Positions 8,196-15,522 of a DNA stretch of 64,000 nt are shown piece by piece. The notes under the pieces were generated by a model. The model did no database searches. It was not told the DNA's origin and worked only from the letters and a program-made list of their open reading frames with translations. This stretch comes from Skermanella rosea (GTDB lineage Bacteria; Pseudomonadota; Alphaproteobacteria; Azospirillales; Azospirillaceae), in contig NZ_CP086114.1 of the NCBI RefSeq assembly GCF_016806835.2, positions 186,001-250,000 on the forward strand, given 5' to 3'. A program made the position numbers and the translations under genes. The first letter of the stretch is position 1, and the number at the start of each line of letters is the position of its first letter.

Positions 8196-8546
8196 TCACC
8201 GGGAAGATCCGCTGTGGACCAGAACGGCGCTTTGCACCCGCAGCAGCCTCGATTGCGCTTGCACCGTATGGGCCTGTTCGATCACCGCCGCGCTCTCGAC
8301 CCTCAAGGCGGCGCCACGAGCGATCAGAAGACGAAGCGTCCCCTCGGCGTCGTTCGGCGTTGCAAGATCGCCCGTGATGGCACGTGCGCCGTCGGGGAGG
8401 TCCCCTTCCCCTGGCGTGGAATTCCTGATGGTCAGGGGCACGATGATGTCGTCGACCTGAGATCGAGAGACACGCCCGGTCACTTCGTTCAGCAACTGAA
8501 GGCCATGACGCAACCCGCGGGTTTCCAAAAGCAAAACTTCGTTCAT
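8196..8546 (-). CDS. Hypothetical protein
   Basis: 116 residues starting at an ATG preceded by AGGTGGAACAGG. The N-terminus is leucine-rich (MNEVLLLETRGLRHGLQLLN), the middle acidic and the C-terminus helical; there are no cysteines and no membrane helix. The family is not recognised. The start lies only 12 bases from the IS630 insertion point, so the insertion probably separated the gene from its native promoter. It may now rely on outward transcription from the element. Confidence 0.5.
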   Translation of the reverse strand: MNEVLLLETRGLRHGLQLLNEVTGRVSRSQVDDIIVPLTIRNSTPGEGDLPDGARAITGDLATPNDAEGTLRLLIARGAALRVESAAVIEQAHTVQAQSRLLRVQSAVLVHSGSSR

Positions 8547-8587
8547 CCTGTTCCACCTAGTGGCTCGGCACAGTGGTTTTGATGAGT

Positions 8588-9721
8588 TCAGGCGGCTTGC
8601 TTGAGGGAGGGCTCCGGATCGGGATAGGCATGGCCCATCTTCTCACGCGCCCGCTCGGTGGTGAACATCCAGGTAATGCGGGCGCCCTCGGCGTTGCGCC
8701 GGCGCTGCCAGGCTGCCACCTCGGCCTCGAGGCGCTCGCGCTCGGCGATGCGGCGGTCCAGGCACTGGGAGCGCAGCACGCCGATCTCGATCTCGACCAT
8801 GTTCAGCCAACTCGCGTGCTTGGGCACGAAGTGGAAGTCCAGCCGGCGCAGCACCCGGCGCGCCTCGCACGCCGGGAACGCCTCGTAGAGCGCCCCGGCC
8901 GAATGGGTTGACAAATTGTCCAGCACCACGCGGATCCGCTCGGCCTCGGGGTAGTGGACGTCGACCAGGTCGCGCATGCACGCGGCGAAGTCGCGCCCCG
9001 TGCGCCGGTCGGTGACCTTGACCGCGCGCCAGGGGCGGTGCGCGTCGAGGAACACGAACAGGTTGGCGGTGCCGTTGCGCCGGTACTCATAATCGAACCG
9101 CTCCGGCTGCCCCGGCGCGGCCGGGACCGGCTCGCGCGCCTCGCCGATCAGCTGGGTCGGGCTCTCGTCGAAGCACACCACCGGGCGCGCCGGGTCGGGC
9201 GCCTCGGCGTAGAGGTCGAGCACGTCCTCCATGCGCGCGACGTACTCGGCGTCGACGCGCGGGATGCACCACATGTCCCGGCGCCACGGCTTCAGGTCGT
9301 TCTCGGCCAGCCGCCGCCGGACCGTCTCGCCGGACACGGCGTCGTGCCCGGTCAACGCGACCAGCGCTCCCGCCAGCAGGTCGAGCGTCCAGCGCGCCCG
9401 GCCCTCGGGCGGCTCGGAACAGGCGGTCGCCACCAGCAGGGCCTCCTCCTTGCCCGACAGCTTGCGCGGCGCCCCCGGCCGCGGCCGTTCGCCCAGCGCG
9501 GCGTCCAGGTTGCCCGCGACGAAGCGGCGCCGGGTCCGGTGCACCGTGGCCGTGCCGACCGCCAGGGTGGCGGCGATCGCCTCGTCGCCGTGGCCCGCGT
9601 CGGCCGCCAGCAGGATCTGCGCCCGCTTGACCTTGCGCACGGCTTGCCGACCCCCGCTGACCAGGGCCTGCAGCTCGGTCCGCTCGGCTTCGCTCAGATC
9701 CACGCGGTAGCGTACAGTCAT
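8588..9721 (-). CDS. IS630-family transposase
   Basis: 377 residues from an ATG with a strong GAGGAGG ribosome site. The N-terminal region is a helix-turn-helix module (RAQILLAADAGHGDEAIAAT then VGTATVHRTRRRF). The DDE core follows: VVCFDESPTQL (first Asp), RIRVVLDNLSTHS (second Asp), and HASWLNMVEIEIGVL (Glu). It ends with the domain joining the catalytic core to the terminus. It catalyses cut-and-paste transposition at TA sites. The frame is uninterrupted. A more upstream start in the same frame would lie within the promoter-proximal region and is not preferred. Confidence 0.93.
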   Translation of the reverse strand: MTVRYRVDLSEAERTELQALVSGGRQAVRKVKRAQILLAADAGHGDEAIAATLAVGTATVHRTRRRFVAGNLDAALGERPRPGAPRKLSGKEEALLVATACSEPPEGRARWTLDLLAGALVALTGHDAVSGETVRRRLAENDLKPWRRDMWCIPRVDAEYVARMEDVLDLYAEAPDPARPVVCFDESPTQLIGEAREPVPAAPGQPERFDYEYRRNGTANLFVFLDAHRPWRAVKVTDRRTGRDFAACMRDLVDVHYPEAERIRVVLDNLSTHSAGALYEAFPACEARRVLRRLDFHFVPKHASWLNMVEIEIGVLRSQCLDRRIAERERLEAEVAAWQRRRNAEGARITWMFTTERAREKMGHAYPDPEPSLKQAA

Positions 9722-9756
9722 CGGGCCTCCTCGACGCTCAAAGCCCCGACAACCCG

Positions 9757-10044
9757 ATGGCCGCCGCGATGTCACAGCCCCACCCGGAACCGAATTTCAC
9801 GCCCAAGCAAGGGCAGTATTTGGCGTTCATCCACGCCTACACCTGCATCAATGCCCGACCGCCCGCCGAGGCCGACCTGCAGCGCTTCTTCGGCGTCACC
9901 CCGCCCACCATCCACCAGATGGTCCTCGCCCTCGAACGCACCGGCCTCATCCAGCGCACCCCCGGTGCCGCCCGCAGCATCAGGCTGCTCGTGCCACCGG
10001 AGAGCCTGCCGGTCCTTCAAAGGCCCGAAGCCAGCTCATCATAA
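9757..10044 (+). CDS. IS630 passenger protein with LexA-like winged helix
   Basis: 95 residues (91 if the ATG at 9769 is used). The sequence resembles the LexA N-terminal DNA-binding domain: FTPKQGQYLAFIHAYTCIN, then RPPAEADLQRFFGVTPPTIH, QMVLALERTGLIQRTPGAARS. It lacks the LexA protease domain. It sits wholly inside the IS630 element, divergent from the transposase with about 35 bases between the two starts, so it may repress its own and the transposase promoter or bind the element ends. The regulatory role is inference from fold and position. Confidence 0.75.
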   Translation: MAAAMSQPHPEPNFTPKQGQYLAFIHAYTCINARPPAEADLQRFFGVTPPTIHQMVLALERTGLIQRTPGAARSIRLLVPPESLPVLQRPEASSS

Positions 10045-10063
10045 TCACTGTGCCGAGCCACTA

Positions 10064-10556
10064 GTCGCACGTCGGATCAGGCTTGCCGGACTGGCAGCAT
10101 CGACGCTCTTATTGAGGCATGAACAAAAGCAGGGTGCTGTACGAAACCGCACTTTCGATGGATCTCGACGTCAATAAATCTTCTAGGTTTGAACGGATTG
10201 TTCCTGTATTTCAACTTATTGCGAACAACCTGCCTGCTTGGATCGACAGCCTGTCATCTCGGGGGCGGTCTCCTCGTCACTCCCGCCACTCACCGGATTC
10301 CGGGGTGATCATCCCGCCCCATTCGACCGCGTGCCGGACCTTGGGCGGACTGCTTTTTGATCGATTTATCGTAGGTCGGCCCCGGCCGAAGCCCGACCTA
10401 CGGCACTGCCGGTCAGGTCGCGGGAAAGCCTTTGTTTCCTAGCCTCATCTTGCGGGAACCGTCAGCACGTACCAATTGAAGATGATTACCCACCACGATA
10501 CTGGCTGTGGGCGACCGAGAGATGTGTGTGCTCCCGCTGAACCGAAGGGGGCACAC
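10064..10556. other. Intergenic region with a GTAGGTCGG palindrome
   Basis: I see no supported gene between the IS630 element and the Crp/Fnr gene. At 10354-10401 the segment TTTTTGATCGATTTATCGTA followed by GGTCGG and a matching CCGACCTAC arm resembles the left interior of the MITE at 31780-31959, without its terminal repeats. The arms GTAGGTCGG (10371-10379) and CCGACCTAC (10393-10401) form a hairpin. A 107-codon ORF over this region has no ribosome site and includes the repeat, so I do not call it. Confidence 0.5.
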
Positions 10557-11264
10557 GTGTCTCAGATCAAGCAATCCGCTGTTCGCAACCGGCTCCTGGC
10601 CGCCCTCCCGCCCGCCGACTTCGAGCATCTGGCAAATTTCCTGACACCTGTCTCCTTGCCTCTGAAGCAGGTTCTCCTTGAAGCGGACGAGCCGATCGAG
10701 GCCGCCTACTTCGTCGAGACGGGCATGGTGTCGAACCTGGCCTATCTGGTGAACGGCGACGCCATCGAGGTCGGACTCACCGGCTCCGAGGGCGTGGTCG
10801 GGACGCCGCTCATCCTGGGCGTCGATACCGCGCCTGCCGGCGCGGTGGTCCAGATGGAAGGCACGGCCCTGCGCCTCGGCGCGGCGGCCCTGCGGCAGGC
10901 GCTCGACGGGAGCGAGGCGTTGCGCACCCGGCTGCTGCGCTACGTGCAGGCGCTCTACACCCAGATGTCGCAGACGGCCGTGTGCAACGGCAGCCATTCA
11001 CTCGAAGAGCGTCTGGCCCGCTGGCTGCTGATGGCGCATGACCGCGCCGAGGGTGATCAGTTCCCGATGACGCACGAGTTCATGGCGATGATGCTGGGCG
11101 TGCGCCGGGCCGGCGTGACCGTCACCGCCGGCACCCTGAAGCAGGCCGGCCTGATCAGCTATACGAACGGCAGCATGACCATCCTTGACCGTCCGAACCT
11201 GGAGAGCGCCTCTTGCGAGTGCTACGGCATCGTCCAGCGGCATCTCAAGCAATTGCTCGGGTAG
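10557..11264 (+). CDS. Crp/Fnr-family transcriptional regulator
   Basis: 235 residues from a GTG at 10557 with AAGGGGG just upstream; an in-frame ATG at 10476 would add 27 atypical residues. The N-terminal half is a cyclic-nucleotide-binding-like beta-roll (FLTPVSLPLKQVLLEADEPI, IEAAYFVETGMVS, SEGVVGTPLILG). The C-terminal Crp-type HTH is FMAMMLGVRRAGVTVTAGTL then KQAGLISY. The CNECYG-like SCECYGIVQRHL tail is typical of a large subgroup of alphaproteobacterial Crp/Fnr proteins of unknown ligand. There is no N-terminal Fe-S cysteine cluster, so it is not an oxygen-sensing FNR. It is followed by a terminator. Confidence 0.87.
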   Translation: MSQIKQSAVRNRLLAALPPADFEHLANFLTPVSLPLKQVLLEADEPIEAAYFVETGMVSNLAYLVNGDAIEVGLTGSEGVVGTPLILGVDTAPAGAVVQMEGTALRLGAAALRQALDGSEALRTRLLRYVQALYTQMSQTAVCNGSHSLEERLARWLLMAHDRAEGDQFPMTHEFMAMMLGVRRAGVTVTAGTLKQAGLISYTNGSMTILDRPNLESASCECYGIVQRHLKQLLG

Positions 11265-11393
11265 TGGTCTGCGCATTGGTGTAGGAGAGTCGGATTTTTC
11301 CATCTCTGGTACGGCAGCGTACAATCAGAAGCAGTTCCTTGTGCTTTCCTTCGCCGGGACAAACTGATCTCAGGAACTTTCCTCCCTGATCTG

Positions 11394-11429
11394 ATGGCCA
11401 TCCGAGCTCCTGCGGGTGGCCATTTTTTT
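11394..11429 (+). terminator. Intrinsic terminator downstream of the Crp/Fnr gene
   Basis: ATGGCCATCC pairs with GGGTGGCCAT across a ten-base loop and is followed by seven T residues. This is the clearest Rho-independent terminator in the first 15 kb and lies 130 bases after the Crp/Fnr stop. Confidence 0.8.
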
Positions 11430-11442
11430 GGTTGCAAGACTT

Positions 11443-11619
11443 ATGGCACAGGACGGCATCTCTCTGCTTGATCATCTTGACGGCCTGATCTATCTGGCCG
11501 ATCAGGCATGGCGGCTTCCACCGGGCGGAAGCATATTCCTCATACGCACCTTCCGGGGCCTTGGCGAGGCGTATCGGAATGCCGCCCTGGCGCAGCGGGA
11601 GGAGCGGTCCGCACGGTGA
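11443..11619 (+). CDS. Doubtful small ORF
   Basis: 58 codons from an ATG at 11443, beginning just after the terminator. The product (MAQDGISLLDHLDGLIYLAD, then QAWRLPPGGSIFLIRTFRGL) has a protein-like composition, but the ribosome site is weak and no family is recognised. It is included at low confidence because it fills an otherwise empty 480-base stretch. Confidence 0.3.
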   Translation: MAQDGISLLDHLDGLIYLADQAWRLPPGGSIFLIRTFRGLGEAYRNAALAQREERSAR

Positions 11620-11750
11620 CGTGGCCCGTATGACCACGTCCAGACATGATTGCTCTCCTCGGTGACAGTCCTGCCGCTGCAGGCGGGTTTGGCGTATGAT
11701 CGTGCGTGTTCCATGGCGTCACTCCTAATCAACGCTCCGGCGGTCCACGG

Positions 11751-11993
11751 ATGACAGATGCGGTGCACGAGTTCGCGGTATTCCAGGAGGTCGGCGGGAA
11801 GATCCTGCCGGCCTACGGGCCTCCCGTGCGGCTCGACCTGCGGGAGGTCTTCAGCTTCGGCAGTTGCGAAGGCGTGTTCGGCGGGCGGGCAAGCTGCACG
11901 CGGGTCATCATGAACGACGGGAGCGTGTATGCGCTCGACGTTCCGGAGGAGGCGTTCAGGGCCATGATGGACCAGATCCCCTATCTGTCCTGA
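11751..11993 (+). CDS. Small hypothetical protein
   Basis: 80 residues starting at an ATG at 11751; a longer in-frame start at 11706 gives an unconvincing N-terminus. The body is beta-rich with VRLDLREVFSFGS, then CTRVIMNDGSVYALDVPEEAF, resembling a single small beta-sandwich or LytTR-like fold, though I cannot assign a family. There are two cysteines, no signal peptide and no membrane segment. Its 3' end overlaps the end of the convergent lipoprotein gene by 13 bases. Confidence 0.6.
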   Translation: MTDAVHEFAVFQEVGGKILPAYGPPVRLDLREVFSFGSCEGVFGGRASCTRVIMNDGSVYALDVPEEAFRAMMDQIPYLS

Positions 11994-12253
11994 CCCTCGC
12001 CGCCGAAACGGGTGACGCGGTCAGGGGTGCACTCGTTCGTCCCCTTGCCGATTTCTTCGATGTTGGGTTTACGGCCGGGCAGGCACGGGGCCGGCCGAGT
12101 TCCGACGACTCCTCCAAGCAACGGTTTGTTCGCCGGCGTCGGGGGCGAAGGGGCCTTCTTCAGGGACAGGGGATCCCAGCCCGGCGGGGGGACCACCGAG
12201 CACGACGTGGTCATCAGGGTGACGCAGAACAGGATCGAGAAAAGCCTATACAA
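11981..12253 (-). CDS. Putative small lipoprotein
   Basis: A 90-residue ORF with an N-terminal hydrophobic segment (LFSILFCVTLMTTSC) whose cysteine could be lipidated; the box is imperfect (TTSC). The remainder is proline-rich (VVPPPGWDPLSLKKAPSPPT) and ends in a short Cys-containing segment. It starts at a TTG with AGGA nine bases upstream. It is probably a secreted or outer-membrane-attached small protein of unknown role. It is convergent with the neighbouring small gene. Confidence 0.45.
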   Translation of the reverse strand: MYRLFSILFCVTLMTTSCSVVPPPGWDPLSLKKAPSPPTPANKPLLGGVVGTRPAPCLPGRKPNIEEIGKGTNECTPDRVTRFGGEGQDR

Positions 12254-12467
12254 GATGCTTCATCCTAAAGAATCATGTGATCGAAGCCCTGCGGGCGTGG
12301 CGGGAGGCGCACCCTCACGAGGAAGATCGATCTGGGTGGTTCCCCTTCGCCCATGTCCGCCTTCGATCTCTTGTTCCATACTCCTTTTCCTGAATCTCAT
12401 GTTCGCCAGTGTACAGACTTCCCGGCCCGATTGGCTTTGGATGGCAGCCGTCGACAGGGAAGGGCTT

Positions 12468-12677
12468 ATGGTGGATAGCGGTTCGGAAGTTCGGAAGGCA
12501 CGGCTCGCGGCACTGATGAAGCGTGCCGAAATCGAGTTCGATCGTTCCCGCCGCCTGGTCGAGGCATCAAGGATGCTCCGAGCCGAGGCGCAGAGACAAT
12601 CCGTCGGGACCTGTCTGGGAAACAGTGCCGAAAGTCCCGACGCGGCCGTCTCGACTGTCGAGCAGACCGGCGCATAG
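12468..12677 (+). CDS. Small hypothetical protein
   Basis: 69 residues from an ATG at 12468 preceded by AGGGAAGGG. The N-terminal 45 residues form a charged helix (VRKARLAALMKRAEIEFDRS, RRLVEASRMLRAEAQR), possibly a coiled coil; the tail is Ser/Thr-rich. The open frame continues far upstream, but that part is low-complexity and lacks a ribosome site. The family is not recognised. It is convergent with the TonB receptor gene. Confidence 0.5.
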   Translation: MVDSGSEVRKARLAALMKRAEIEFDRSRRLVEASRMLRAEAQRQSVGTCLGNSAESPDAAVSTVEQTGA

Positions 12678-12758
12678 GGGCCGCCCGACGGCCGCCCCGT
12701 CCCATTCCGGCACAAGCCGTGGTGTTGCCACCGGTCGACGGGGCGGCGACGGGACGGG

Positions 12759-14966
12759 TCACCAGCGGTATCGAAGCCCGGCGGTCACCGACCTCTCGTA
12801 GCCATAGGCGCACCATTCGCCGAAGTAGCAGGACGCGACATACTCCTTGTTGAACAGGTTCTTGGCGTTGAGCGAGACCTCCGCCCCTTCCAGCTTGGGG
12901 GAGAGCGAACCCAGGTCGTAGGTGACCGCCGCATCCACCAGCGTGAAGGACGGCACCTTGAAGGTGTTGGCCGCATTCACGGTGCTGCCGGTGTAGCGGA
13001 CGCCGCCGCCGAGGCTTAGGCCTTCGAGGGCCGAGCCTTCCGGCACCCGGTACATGGCCCAGCCCGATGCCTGATGGCGCGGCACGGCGGCAAGCCGGAA
13101 ACCTTCCCGCCCGTCGTTGTCCTCGGTGTACTCGGTATCGAGGAAGGTATAGGCGCCGATCACGTCCAACCGGTCGGTGACCGCCATCTTCGCCTCGAGC
13201 TCGATGCCGCGCGACCGCGCCTCGCCGCTCTGGACGGAGAATCCGGGATGGGCCGGGTCGCTGGTCAGCAGGTTGCTGCGGGTGATCTCGAAGGCCGCCG
13301 CCGTGAACAGGCTGTTCGTTCCCGGCGGCTGGTACTTGACGCCGACCTCGTACTGGGTCCCTTCCTCCGGATCGAAGAGGTTGCCGGCGAAATCGGTCCC
13401 GCTCTGCGGATTGAAGGACTCCGCGTAGCTGACGTAAGGCGCGATGCCGTTCTCGAAGAGGTAGGTCAGGCCGGCGCGGCCTGTCAGCGCCTGGTCGGAC
13501 TGGCTGGCCTTCCCGAATTCGGTGGTCCGTTCGGTCTCCGCCCAGTCGTGGCGGCCGGCGAGCGTCAGCACGAAACCGCCGAACCGGATCTGGTCCTGGA
13601 GATAGACCCCGTACTGGTTCCCCTTCAGGTCGGTGCGGCTGGTTTCCGGCCGGACGATCGGCTGGCCGTAGACCGGCGCGAAGACGTCGATCGACGGCGC
13701 CACGCCGAAGCCGGGAGCGTAGGTGCCGTCCAACCGCTGATAGTCGAAGCCGGCCAGCACCGTGTGCTGCACCCGCCCGGTGGCGAGGCGCCCTTGGACT
13801 TGGTTGTCGAAGGTGTAGGAGTCCATCTCCTCGCGCGAGGTCGCGACGCCCCGGTTGAGGGTGCGGAAGTCCGGCTGGAGGCCGTTGGCGTAGACGCTGT
13901 CGTAATCGGCCTCGGTGCGCAGCCAGCGGCCGTTCAGGCGCACGCTCCAGGTGTCGTTGAACCGCTTGTCGAAATCATAGGCGACCGATTTCTGGGTGCG
14001 GTCGAACTTTTCGAAATCCGGCTCGCCGTCGTAGAAATCGACCGGGATCCTGCCGAACGGGTTCGGCAGAACCGTTCCCTCCGGCGGCACTCCGCCATAG
14101 GAGTTGGATCTGGGATCGCGCTGGTAGAAGCCGAACAGCGTCAGGCTGGTGTCGGCGTCAGGGCGCCAGGTGAAGGAGGGGGCCAGGGCGACGCGCTCGT
14201 TCTCGGTCGTGCGGAACTGGCCGTCCTCGCTGAGCCCGACGGCGCTGAAACGGTAGAGGAACCTGCCCTCCGCGTCGATCGGGCCGGAGAAGTCGGCGGT
14301 GCCGCGCAGGTGGTCGTTGGTGCCGAGTTCGAACCCCAGTTCGTTCAGGGGCGTCGCGGTCGGCCGCTTGCTGACCTGGTTGAGGAGGCCGCCGGCCGGA
14401 GACTGGCCGTAGAGCACCGACGTCGGTCCCTTCAGCACCTCCACCCGCTCCAGCAGGAAGGGATCGATCTGCGGCGCCGCGTAGTACAGCGACGGGAGCT
14501 TGAGCCCGTTCCAGTAGGTGTCGGCGTCGAAGCCGCGGATCGTGAGCTGGTCGTAGCGGGTCGATACCGCGCCGCGGGTTTCGGGCGTGACGCCGGCGGT
14601 ATAGCGGACGATCTGGTTCAGGCTCTGGGCGTTCTGGTCCCGGATCTGGTCGGCGGGAATCACCGAGATGGACTGCGGCACTTCGATCAGCGGCGTATCG
14701 GTCTTCGTGCCCGTCGCCTGCCGGTTGGCGACATAGCCCGTGACCGGCGTCAGCGCGGTCTCCCCCTGGCCGGTCACGGTCAGGGCCGGCAGTTCGACCG
14801 GGGCATCGGCCGCATCCGAACCGCCGTCCTGGGCGCCCGCCACGGCCGGCACCATGAATCCCGTCAGCACCAGGGCGCCCAGCGCCGCTGCCCTCGGCCG
14901 CCGGTCCCCAACTCCTCGTCTGCGCACTCTCTGCTCCCGCTTCATAAGAATGCGACTTATTCTCAT
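12759..14966 (-). CDS. TonB-dependent siderophore receptor
   Basis: An outer-membrane iron-siderophore receptor of up to 735 residues (728 if the ATG at 14945 is used). It has an Arg-rich signal peptide ending near AGAQDGG, a TonB-box-like segment (LPALTVTGQ), a plug domain (TPLIEVPQSISVIPADQI, then VEVLKGPTSVLYGQSPAGGL), and a long beta-barrel with the terminal aromatic residue (GLRYRW). The plug pattern fits the FhuA/FoxA/FpvA-like hydroxamate or catecholate class; the ligand is not predictable. It stands alone, without transporter or reductase genes. A Fur-like box immediately upstream predicts iron repression. Confidence 0.93.
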   Translation of the reverse strand: MRISRILMKREQRVRRRGVGDRRPRAAALGALVLTGFMVPAVAGAQDGGSDAADAPVELPALTVTGQGETALTPVTGYVANRQATGTKTDTPLIEVPQSISVIPADQIRDQNAQSLNQIVRYTAGVTPETRGAVSTRYDQLTIRGFDADTYWNGLKLPSLYYAAPQIDPFLLERVEVLKGPTSVLYGQSPAGGLLNQVSKRPTATPLNELGFELGTNDHLRGTADFSGPIDAEGRFLYRFSAVGLSEDGQFRTTENERVALAPSFTWRPDADTSLTLFGFYQRDPRSNSYGGVPPEGTVLPNPFGRIPVDFYDGEPDFEKFDRTQKSVAYDFDKRFNDTWSVRLNGRWLRTEADYDSVYANGLQPDFRTLNRGVATSREEMDSYTFDNQVQGRLATGRVQHTVLAGFDYQRLDGTYAPGFGVAPSIDVFAPVYGQPIVRPETSRTDLKGNQYGVYLQDQIRFGGFVLTLAGRHDWAETERTTEFGKASQSDQALTGRAGLTYLFENGIAPYVSYAESFNPQSGTDFAGNLFDPEEGTQYEVGVKYQPPGTNSLFTAAAFEITRSNLLTSDPAHPGFSVQSGEARSRGIELEAKMAVTDRLDVIGAYTFLDTEYTEDNDGREGFRLAAVPRHQASGWAMYRVPEGSALEGLSLGGGVRYTGSTVNAANTFKVPSFTLVDAAVTYDLGSLSPKLEGAEVSLNAKNLFNKEYVASCYFGEWCAYGYERSVTAGLRYRW

Positions 14967-14982
14967 AATGTCGGAGTTGATT

Positions 14983-15001
14983 GCAAACGATTATTATTAT
15001 C
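14983..15001 (-). promoter_or_regulatory. Fur-box-like operator of the TonB receptor
   Basis: The 19-mer GCAAACGATTATTATTATC matches the canonical Fur consensus GATAATGATTATCATTATC at 15 of 19 positions by direct count. It lies 17-38 bases before the two possible receptor starts, where a repressor would cover the promoter. Iron-dependent repression is the expected outcome, although many alphaproteobacteria use Irr or RirA instead. Confidence 0.6.
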
Positions 15002-15176
15002 AGGATGGGCAGTCCGGAAGGATGGGGGCACGGCGCAGAAGCCGCGCCGGCGATCGCCGGGTGCCCTGGGAGGAAGGCGCGAAACGATGAAAAAACCCTG
15101 CCAAGCGGACTTGCACCCGTTCCGGCCGGGTTCTACATAGTGGTTACTGTCGCAACAACAGAAAGGAGGTGATCTT

Positions 15177-15251
15177 GTGTCTAATTGTTCAAAGCCGCGG
15201 TCGTCGGTCACAGTGACCAAGGTCTTCGCCTCCGGCGGGATCTACGCGTAA
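15177..15251 (+). CDS. Possible 24-residue peptide in repeat copy B
   Basis: A GTG at 15177 follows AAAGGAGGTGATC, which is complementary to 13 consecutive bases of the usual 16S rRNA 3' end, at ideal spacing. The peptide reads VSNCSKPRSSV then TVTKVFASGGIYA and ends at TAA. The aligned frame in copy A ends at the same place and reads SKPRPSVAVTRVIACGGICA, but lacks the start. The peptide is basic with no membrane segment. Conservation between the copies does not clearly favour the coding frame, so a ribosome-binding small RNA is an alternative. Confidence 0.4.
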   Translation: MSNCSKPRSSVTVTKVFASGGIYA

Positions 15252-15300
15252 TACAGCGTCGCATCGTGGTCCTTGACCGGACCGTGGTTTGACAATTCGG

Positions 15301-15326
15301 AAAGGCCGCCCTTCGGGGCGGCCTTT
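15301..15326 (+). terminator. Intrinsic terminator of repeat copy B
   Basis: An 11-base-pair stem AAAGGCCGCCC / GGGCGGCCTTT with a TTCG loop, followed by CTTCTTTG; the stem and loop are identical to those in copy A. Confidence 0.65.
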
Positions 15327-15345
15327 CTTCTTTGCGGCCAGAGAA

Positions 15346-15376
15346 AAGCCCGCGCCACGGGCAGTGGCGCGGGCTT
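15346..15376 (-). terminator. Terminator of the AapJ-like gene
   Basis: Read on the minus strand, AAGCCCGCGCCAC pairs with GTGGCGCGGGCTT around a five-base loop and is followed by TTCTC after the stem's terminal Ts. It lies about 150 bases beyond the stop of the AapJ-like gene at 15523. Confidence 0.65.
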
Positions 15377-15522
15377 GGAGTTTTCGGTTTCGTGCAAGAC
15401 CGTGTGCCCAGGGACAGGAAAGCCAGGACACGAACTCCGCGACAGGCCGGGGAACGGCAATCACGCGGTCTCGTCGGGTATAGACGGTCCGGGTATCCCG
15501 GGGCGTCCTCGCCCTTCCGCGG

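Larger units (their letters stand above)
8558..10063. mobile_element. IS630-family insertion sequence, complete, with passenger gene
   Basis: The element is bounded by perfect 18-base terminal inverted repeats: TAGTGGCTCGGCACAGTG at 8558-8575 and its complement at 10046-10063. The flanks read CTAG at both ends, consistent with insertion into CTAG and duplication of the TA dinucleotide, as is typical of IS630/Tc1. Inside are a transposase gene on the minus strand and a divergent small HTH gene. Intact ends and an open transposase frame suggest the copy could be active. A smaller element sharing these termini lies at 31780-31959. Confidence 0.9.
11265..11750. other. Intergenic region with terminator and one doubtful small ORF
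   Basis: It contains the terminator of the Crp/Fnr gene and the small ORF listed separately. Apart from these I see nothing recognisable before the ATG at 11751. Confidence 0.4.
15111..15326 (+). repeat. Repeated mini transcription unit, copy B (intact-looking)
   Basis: This is the second copy of the unit at 6951-7181. It has a promoter-like TTGCAC (15111-15116), a 17-base spacer and TACATA (15134-15139), then an exceptionally strong Shine-Dalgarno (15162-15174), a 24-codon ORF, one GTGGTCCTTGACCGG motif, GTGGTTTGACAATT and a hairpin terminator. The two copies differ by scattered substitutions, one single-base indel and the extra 18-base unit in copy A. The order of parts suggests a self-contained small transcript rather than an insertion sequence; I see no terminal inverted repeats. 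Confidence 0.6.

Noticed and set aside
10119-10442. 107-codon ORF between the IS630 element and the Crp/Fnr gene
   Set aside because: No ribosome site, it runs through a repeat palindrome, and its composition is not protein-like.
13074-15140. 688-codon plus-strand ORF
   Set aside because: It lies opposite the TonB receptor gene, has low-complexity Val/Arg/Gly composition and no motif.
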